From: Streptomyces griseus
GTDB lineage: Bacteria; Actinomycetota; Actinomycetes; Streptomycetales; Streptomycetaceae
NCBI RefSeq assembly: GCF_900460065.1
Contig: NZ_UAVD01000047.1
Location: 62,001-126,000, forward strand
Direction of reading: 5' to 3'
DNA length: 64,000 nt
This document shows, piece by piece, positions 59,892 to 64,000 of this stretch. Under the pieces are notes generated by a model. That model did no database searches and was not told the DNA's origin. It worked only from the letters and a program-made list of their open reading frames with translations. The translations under genes were made by a program, and so were the position numbers. Every line of letters begins with the position of its first letter. Position 1 is the first letter of the stretch.

Positions 59892-61346
59892 ATGCCCCCC
59901 TCGGCCACCGCTCCGGTCGACTCCCCGCCCCCCGCGACCCCGCAGTCCCAGGGCAGCCTGGACCGGTTCTTCAAGATCTCCGAGCGGGGGTCCTCCGTCG
60001 CCCGCGAGTTCCGCGGCGGGTTCGCCACGTTCTTCGCGATGGCGTACATCATCGTGCTCAACCCGATCATCCTGGGCAGCGCGAAGGACATGTACGGCAA
60101 CCAGCTCGACAACGGTCAGCTGGTCACCGCCACCGTGCTGTCCGCCGCGTTCTCCACCCTGCTCATGGGTGTCATCGGCAACGTGCCGATCGCGCTCGCC
60201 GCCGGTCTCGGCGTCAACACCGTCGTCGCGCTCCAGCTCGCCCCCCGGATGAGCTGGCCGGACGCGATGGGCATGGTCGTCCTCGCGGGCATCGTGGTGA
60301 TGCTGCTGGTCGCCACCGGCCTGCGGGAACGCGTGATGAACGCCGTGCCGAAGTCGCTCCGCAAGGGCATCGCGATCGGCATCGGCCTCTTCATCCTGCT
60401 GATCGGCCTCGTCGACTCGGGTTTCGTCTCGCGCATCCCCGACGCCGCCCACACCACCGTGCCGCTCCAGCTCGGCGGCACCGGTCACCTCGTTGGCTGG
60501 CCGATTCTCGTCTTCGTCCTCGGCGCGCTGCTCACGCTCGCGCTGATCGTGCGCAAGGTGCCCGGCGCGATCCTGATCTCGATCGTCGCCATGACGGTCG
60601 TGGCCCTGGTCATCGACGCGGTGGCGGACCTGCCCGAAGGGGCGTGGGGCCTGACGACGCCCGCGTGGCCGGGCAACCCGGTCTCCGCGCCGGACTTCGG
60701 GCTGCTCGGCGAGGTCAGCCTGTTCGGCGGCTTCGAGAAGGTCGGCATCCTGACCGGTGTCCTGTTCGTCTTCACCGTGCTGCTGTCCTGCTTCTTCGAC
60801 GCGATGGGCACCATCCTCGGCGTCGGCGACGAGGCGAAGCTGATGGACCAGGACGGCAACTTCCCCGGCATCAACAAGGTGCTGTTCGTGGACGGCATCG
60901 CGGTCGCCGCGGGCGGTGCGAGCTCCTCCTCCGCCACCACGTGCTTCGTGGAGTCCACCGCGGGCGTCGGCGAGGGCGCCCGCACCGGACTGGCGAGCGT
61001 CGTGACCGGTCTGCTCTTCTCGGTGGCGCTGTTCCTCACACCGCTGGCGACCATGGTCCCGTCGCAGGCGGCCACCCCCGCCCTGCTGGCGGTCGGCTTC
61101 CTGATCATCGCGGGCTCGGTGCGGGACATCGACTGGAGCGACTACACGCTCGCGGTCCCGGCGTTCCTGGCCATGGTGATGATGCCGTTCACGTACTCGA
61201 TCACCAACGGCATCGGCATCGGCTTCATCGCCTTCTCCGTGCTGCGCCTGGCGGCCGGGCGCGGCCGTGAGGTGCCGGTGGCCATGTACGTGGTCTCGGC
61301 GGTGTTCGTCTTCTACTACGCGATGCCGGCGCTCGGCCTCACGTGA
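59892..61346 (+). CDS. NCS2 (AzgA-type) purine permease
   Basis: A 484-residue inner-membrane transporter with twelve or more helices. Typical AzgA-group pieces are REFRGGFATFFAMAYIIVLN, ALAAGLGVNTVVALQL, SCFFDAMGTILGVGDEAKLM and GGASSSSATTCFVESTAGVG, the last two near the substrate site. Guanine, hypoxanthine or adenine uptake by proton symport is the family role; exact preference is unknown. The first ~30 residues are cytosolic and Pro-rich. An RHH regulator gene converges on it with 30 bp between stops. Confidence 0.92.
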   Translation: MPPSATAPVDSPPPATPQSQGSLDRFFKISERGSSVAREFRGGFATFFAMAYIIVLNPIILGSAKDMYGNQLDNGQLVTATVLSAAFSTLLMGVIGNVPIALAAGLGVNTVVALQLAPRMSWPDAMGMVVLAGIVVMLLVATGLRERVMNAVPKSLRKGIAIGIGLFILLIGLVDSGFVSRIPDAAHTTVPLQLGGTGHLVGWPILVFVLGALLTLALIVRKVPGAILISIVAMTVVALVIDAVADLPEGAWGLTTPAWPGNPVSAPDFGLLGEVSLFGGFEKVGILTGVLFVFTVLLSCFFDAMGTILGVGDEAKLMDQDGNFPGINKVLFVDGIAVAAGGASSSSATTCFVESTAGVGEGARTGLASVVTGLLFSVALFLTPLATMVPSQAATPALLAVGFLIIAGSVRDIDWSDYTLAVPAFLAMVMMPFTYSITNGIGIGFIAFSVLRLAAGRGREVPVAMYVVSAVFVFYYAMPALGLT

Positions 61347-61376
61347 CCGGTTCTCTCGTGGAGCCGGGGCCCGGCC

Positions 61377-61586
61377 TCACGTGATCGGTGGTGTCACGCT
61401 CCCCCGTGCGTCGCCGTAGAACCTCTCGGTCTCCTCGACGGCCGCCGTGAAGCGTTCGTCGAAGTCGTCGCGCATGAGCGTCCGGACCACATAGTCCTGG
61501 ACGCTCATTCCGCGTTTCGCGGCGTGCTGCCGGAGCCGGTCGAGCAGCTCACCGTCTATCCGCAGGCTGAGCACTGTCGATCCCAT
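61377..61586 (-). CDS. Ribbon-helix-helix regulator, orphan
   Basis: A 69-residue protein whose first 45 residues form an Arc/CopG ribbon-helix-helix domain (TVLSLRIDGELLDRLRQHAA, then RGMSVQDYVVRTLM). The short acidic C-terminus (FTAAVEETERFYG) could bind a partner, as in antitoxins. No toxin-sized gene lies next to it, so I do not call it an antitoxin. It diverges from the marR gene, with a perfect palindrome in the gap between them. Confidence 0.85.
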   Translation of the reverse strand: MGSTVLSLRIDGELLDRLRQHAAKRGMSVQDYVVRTLMRDDFDERFTAAVEETERFYGDARGSVTPPIT

Positions 61587-61673
61587 GCCCAGCAGGGTCG
61601 CCGCCCCGGAGCGCTCCTTGCGTCACTTTCCGCGTCTATCTCACTCGTTCGGGTGATCGGTTTCTCGCGCGTG

Positions 61674-61688
61674 TACCACCAGGTGGTA
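61674..61688. promoter_or_regulatory. Perfect palindrome between RHH and marR genes
   Basis: TACCACC-A-GGTGGTA lies 86 bp before the RHH start and 32 bp before the marR start. Symmetry and place suggest an operator for the RHH or MarR protein. Confidence 0.6.
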
Positions 61689-61689
61689 T

Positions 61690-61720
61690 TTAGTTTGGGT
61701 AATGAGTTACGCTAACAAAC
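61690..61720 (+). promoter_or_regulatory. marR promoter region, leaderless type
   Basis: A -10-like TACGCT (61708-61713) ends 7 nt before the ATG and no Shine-Dalgarno is present, so the message is probably leaderless. Imperfect inverted arms (GTTTG/CAAAC and GTAA/TTAC) overlap it, consistent with autorepression. The -35 box is weak. Confidence 0.45.
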
Positions 61721-62161
61721 ATGCCTGACCTGATCCACGACGGCGACAGTGCCGCCGCCGTGAGCTCCCTCCGCTCCGCCGTGATGCTGCTGGGCCGTCG
61801 ACTGAAGCACCAGCGCGTCGACGAGTCGCTGAGCCCCACCGAGATGTCGGTGCTCGGCACCCTCGCCCGCTGCGGCTCGGCCACCCCCGGTGAGCTGGCC
61901 CGCAAGGAGCACGTGCAGCCCCCGTCGATGACCCGCATCGTCGCGCTGCTGGAGGCGAAGGGGCTGGTCAGGCTGGAACCGCACCCCGATGACCGTCGGC
62001 AGAAGAGGGTCAGCCAGACCGAGCAGGCCGAGGCCATGCTCGCGGAGAGCCGCACCAAGCGGAACGCCTGGCTGTCCCGCCTCGCCGAGGGCCTGGACGA
62101 GGACGAGTGGGAGACGCTTCGGGCCGCCGCGCCCGTGTTGGAGAAGCTCGCCCACCTGTGA
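61721..62161 (+). CDS. MarR-family transcriptional regulator
   Basis: A 146-residue winged-helix regulator. The core reads LSPTEMSVLGTLARCGSATP, recognition helix QPPSMTRIVALLEAKGLV and the wing PHPDDRRQKRVS. The N- and C-terminal helices for dimerisation are present. It probably starts with a leaderless ATG at 61721. It lies 135 bp upstream of an MFS exporter gene in the same direction, the classic layout in which MarR controls the exporter and itself. The ligand is unknown. Confidence 0.92.
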   Translation: MPDLIHDGDSAAAVSSLRSAVMLLGRRLKHQRVDESLSPTEMSVLGTLARCGSATPGELARKEHVQPPSMTRIVALLEAKGLVRLEPHPDDRRQKRVSQTEQAEAMLAESRTKRNAWLSRLAEGLDEDEWETLRAAAPVLEKLAHL

Positions 62162-62296
62162 CCCCGCGGGCGCGCCGACGATGATCCGCCGCCGGACCGG
62201 AAACACCGGCCGGCCCGGACCGGATCACCGCCGGAGCGCCCGTCGTCACGTCCTCGTCGGACCGAACGCCGCAGACGCCCGAGGAGGCGAACCCTT

Positions 62297-63631
62297 TTGA
62301 GTACGGGATCCGGAGCAGACTCCGCCCCCGCACCGACTTCCACCCACGAGAGCAAGACCGGCGGGACCTTCTCGTCGCTGAAGATCCGCAACTACCGCCT
62401 GTTCGCCACGGGCGCCGTGATCTCCAACACCGGTACCTGGATGTCCCGCATCACGCAGGACTGGCTCGTGCTGAGCCTGACGGGTTCCGCGACCGCCGTC
62501 GGCATCACCACGGCCCTCCAGTTCCTCCCGATGCTGCTTTTCGGCCTGTACGGCGGCGTGATAGCCGACCGCCTGCCCAAGCGGCAGATCCTGCTCGTCA
62601 GCCAGGCCATGCTCGGCCTGTGCGGTGTCGCGCTGGCCGTCCTGACCCTCTCCGGGGTCGTGCAGGTCTGGCACGTCTACCTGGTCGCCTTCCTGCTCGG
62701 CATGGTGACCGTCGTCGACAACCCGGCCCGTCAGTCGTTCGTCTCCGAGATGGTCGGCCCCGCGCAACTGCGCAACGCGGTCAGCCTGAACTCGGCGAAC
62801 TTCCAGTCCGCCCGGCTCATCGGCCCCGCCGTCGCGGGCGTCCTGATCACCACGGTCGGCAGCGGCTGGGCGTTCCTGCTCAACGGCCTCTCCTTCCTGG
62901 CCCCGCTCGTCGGCCTGCTGATGATGCGCACCAACGAGCTGCACGCCTCGGTGACCGTCCCCCGGGCCAAGGGCCAGCTCCGCGAGGGCCTGCGCTACGT
63001 GAAGGGCCGCCCCGAGCTGATCTGGCCGATCGTCCTGGTCGGCTTCGTCGGCACGTTCGGCTTCAACTTCCCGATCTGGCTGACCGCCTACGCCGACGAG
63101 ATCTTCGACGGCGGCGCGGGCATGTACTCGTTCTTCAACATCCTGATGGCGGCCGGTTCGCTGGCCGGCGCCCTGCTCTCGGCCCGCCGCCGCTCCACGC
63201 GGCTGCGGATGCTGGTGGCGGCGGGCACGGCCTTCGGACTGCTGGAGATCGCCGCTTCGCTGTCCCCGTCGGTCTGGCTGTTCTCGATCCTGCTGGTCCC
63301 GATCGGCATGCTCGGCCTGACCACGAACATCACCGCGAACACGAGCGTCCAGATGGCCGCCGATCCGGAGATGCGGGGCCGGGTGATGAGCCTCTACATG
63401 ATGGTCTTCGCCGGGGGTACGCCGGTGGGCGCCCCGATCGTCGGCTGGATCAGCGACACCTACGGGGCCCGCACCGGCTTCGCGGCCGGCGGCGCGATCT
63501 CGGTGATCGCCGCCCTGGGCGTCGGCTTCGCCCTCGCCCGCGTCGGCGGCCTCCGCCTGAAGGTCGATCTCCGGCCGGGCCGCCCGCACGTCCGCTTCGT
63601 CCCGCGCGAGCAGCTGGCGACGGCGGCGTGA
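62297..63631 (+). CDS. MFS exporter of the MarR pair
   Basis: A 444-residue major facilitator of the EntS/macrolide-efflux-like group with about twelve helices. It begins FSSLKIRNYRLFATGAVISN, has IADRLPKRQILLVSQAMLGL for the helix 2-3 loop, TVVDNPARQSFVSEMVGP and a late MRGRVMSLYMMVFAGGTPVG. The TTG at 62297 was chosen because GGAGG lies 8 nt upstream; no ATG fits the family start. A strong terminator follows the stop at once. Its likely role is export of a drug or metabolite sensed by the upstream MarR. Confidence 0.9.
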   Translation: MSTGSGADSAPAPTSTHESKTGGTFSSLKIRNYRLFATGAVISNTGTWMSRITQDWLVLSLTGSATAVGITTALQFLPMLLFGLYGGVIADRLPKRQILLVSQAMLGLCGVALAVLTLSGVVQVWHVYLVAFLLGMVTVVDNPARQSFVSEMVGPAQLRNAVSLNSANFQSARLIGPAVAGVLITTVGSGWAFLLNGLSFLAPLVGLLMMRTNELHASVTVPRAKGQLREGLRYVKGRPELIWPIVLVGFVGTFGFNFPIWLTAYADEIFDGGAGMYSFFNILMAAGSLAGALLSARRRSTRLRMLVAAGTAFGLLEIAASLSPSVWLFSILLVPIGMLGLTTNITANTSVQMAADPEMRGRVMSLYMMVFAGGTPVGAPIVGWISDTYGARTGFAAGGAISVIAALGVGFALARVGGLRLKVDLRPGRPHVRFVPREQLATAA

Positions 63632-63634
63632 GCC

Positions 63635-63680
63635 ACGCGAAAGGCGCCCTCCCCACTCCCGGGGAGGGCGCCTTTCGCGT
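63635..63680 (+). terminator. Strong terminator after the MFS exporter gene
   Basis: A perfect 20-bp stem (63635-63654 and 63661-63680) with a 6-nt loop begins 3 bp after the stop codon. Confidence 0.93.
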
Positions 63681-63798
63681 ACGGGGGCGGGGCCGACCAC
63701 GGGGGTCGGCTCCAGGACCACGGGGCGTGCGGGCAGCCGCCCGGGACGGCGACGGGACCGGCGCCCCCGGCGCGCCCGGAGCTGCGAGACTCGCGCGC

Positions 63799-64000
63799 AT
63801 GAGCAGCCACCGCTCCGGCCGTCCGCCCACCCAGCGCCTCTTCGCCGCCGTGCTGCCGCCCGGCACGGCCGTCGCCGCACTCCGTACGGCGGTGGCCCCG
63901 CTCCACGCGCTGCCCGGCGCGGGGGAGCTGCGCTGGACGCGCCCCGAGGGCTGGCACTTCACGCTCGCGTTCCACGGAGAGGTGGAGCATCGCCGCCACA
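63799..64000 (+). CDS. thpR: RNA 2',3'-cyclic phosphodiesterase, 5' part only
   Basis: The first 67 codons of a 2H-phosphoesterase gene, cut by the window edge. The visible part has RLFAAVLPPGTAVAALRTAV and the first His motif HFTLAF (His about 54). A second HxTx motif would be expected beyond the window. The ATG at 63799 has no strong Shine-Dalgarno in the 12 bases before it, so the exact start is uncertain. Bacterial ThpR enzymes open 2',3'-cyclic phosphates of RNA. Confidence 0.8.
   Translation, partial: MSSHRSGRPPTQRLFAAVLPPGTAVAALRTAVAPLHALPGAGELRWTRPEGWHFTLAFHGEVEHRRH

Noticed and set aside
61377..61586. Antitoxin of a toxin-antitoxin pair
   Set aside because: The ribbon-helix-helix fold fits, but no toxin-sized gene lies next to it in either direction.

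Overview
This 64 kb window is high-GC actinobacterial chromosome, almost certainly from a Streptomyces. The codon bias, frequent GTG and TTG starts and GTGA/ATGA stop-start overlaps fit. So do the gene families: futalosine-pathway menaquinone genes, sugar importers without their own ATPase gene, an XPB-type helicase, DUF3027, DUF2530 and DUF4031 proteins. I see no rRNA, tRNA, CRISPR array, insertion sequence, phage or integration site. The DNA reads as core-type chromosome with a few lineage-specific inserts. Start codons are my choices from Shine-Dalgarno position, signal peptides and overlaps.

Layout. (1) 139-9281 is a beta-1,3-glucan locus: a secreted GH81 endo-glucanase, an ABC importer (binding protein and two permeases), a cytosolic GH1 beta-glucosidase and a LacI-family regulator, with three related operator-like sites. 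(2) 9608-10514 holds small genes of unknown role, one with a PRC-barrel-like fold. (3) 10700-15349 is a probable red/far-red light-sensing module: a bacteriophytochrome histidine kinase converging on a two-gene unit of a GAF/PP2C (SpoIIE-type) phosphatase and an Rcp1-like single-domain response regulator. (4) 15581-17040 has a Uma2 nuclease-fold gene, an F420/NADP reductase-like gene and five perfect-length 30-bp tandem repeats. (5) 17091-20709 is a MurNAc recycling operon (RpiR regulator, MurQ etherase, PTS EIIBC). (6) 20850-24958 has small proteins, a Cmx-like MFS exporter, a PQQ-repeat lipoprotein and an HD protein. (7) 25149-27540 is pxpABC, 5-oxoprolinase. (8) 27593-30863 is copA facing cutC, with a CsoR-type operator. 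(9) 30941-40142 has a HelD-like RNA polymerase recycling factor, XPB helicase, DUF2071, a large helicase-associated-domain protein and a HAAS-like membrane protein. (10) 40269-44305 is a complete siderophore ABC importer with an iron-box candidate. (11) 44559-54629 carries a HAD phosphatase, a cold-shock protein, mqnD and mqnB, a DUF2771-like lipoprotein, an MFS protein, DUF3027 and a 1070-residue sacsin/Hsp90-like ATPase-fold protein. (12) 54844-64000 has two tandem secreted paralogues with homogenised 3' halves, a CtpE-like P-type ATPase, DUF2530, a purine permease, an RHH regulator, a MarR/MFS pair and the start of thpR.

How they work together. In the glucan locus the extracellular enzyme releases oligosaccharides that are imported and hydrolysed to glucose under LacI control. 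The mur operon recovers cell-wall sugar, and copA, the siderophore importer and their operators handle metals. The phytochrome module links a light-sensing kinase to a receiver and a phosphatase, and it is the part most worth following up. At least three genes (RpiR regulator, pxpA, MarR) look leaderless, with -10 boxes about 6-7 nt before the start codon.
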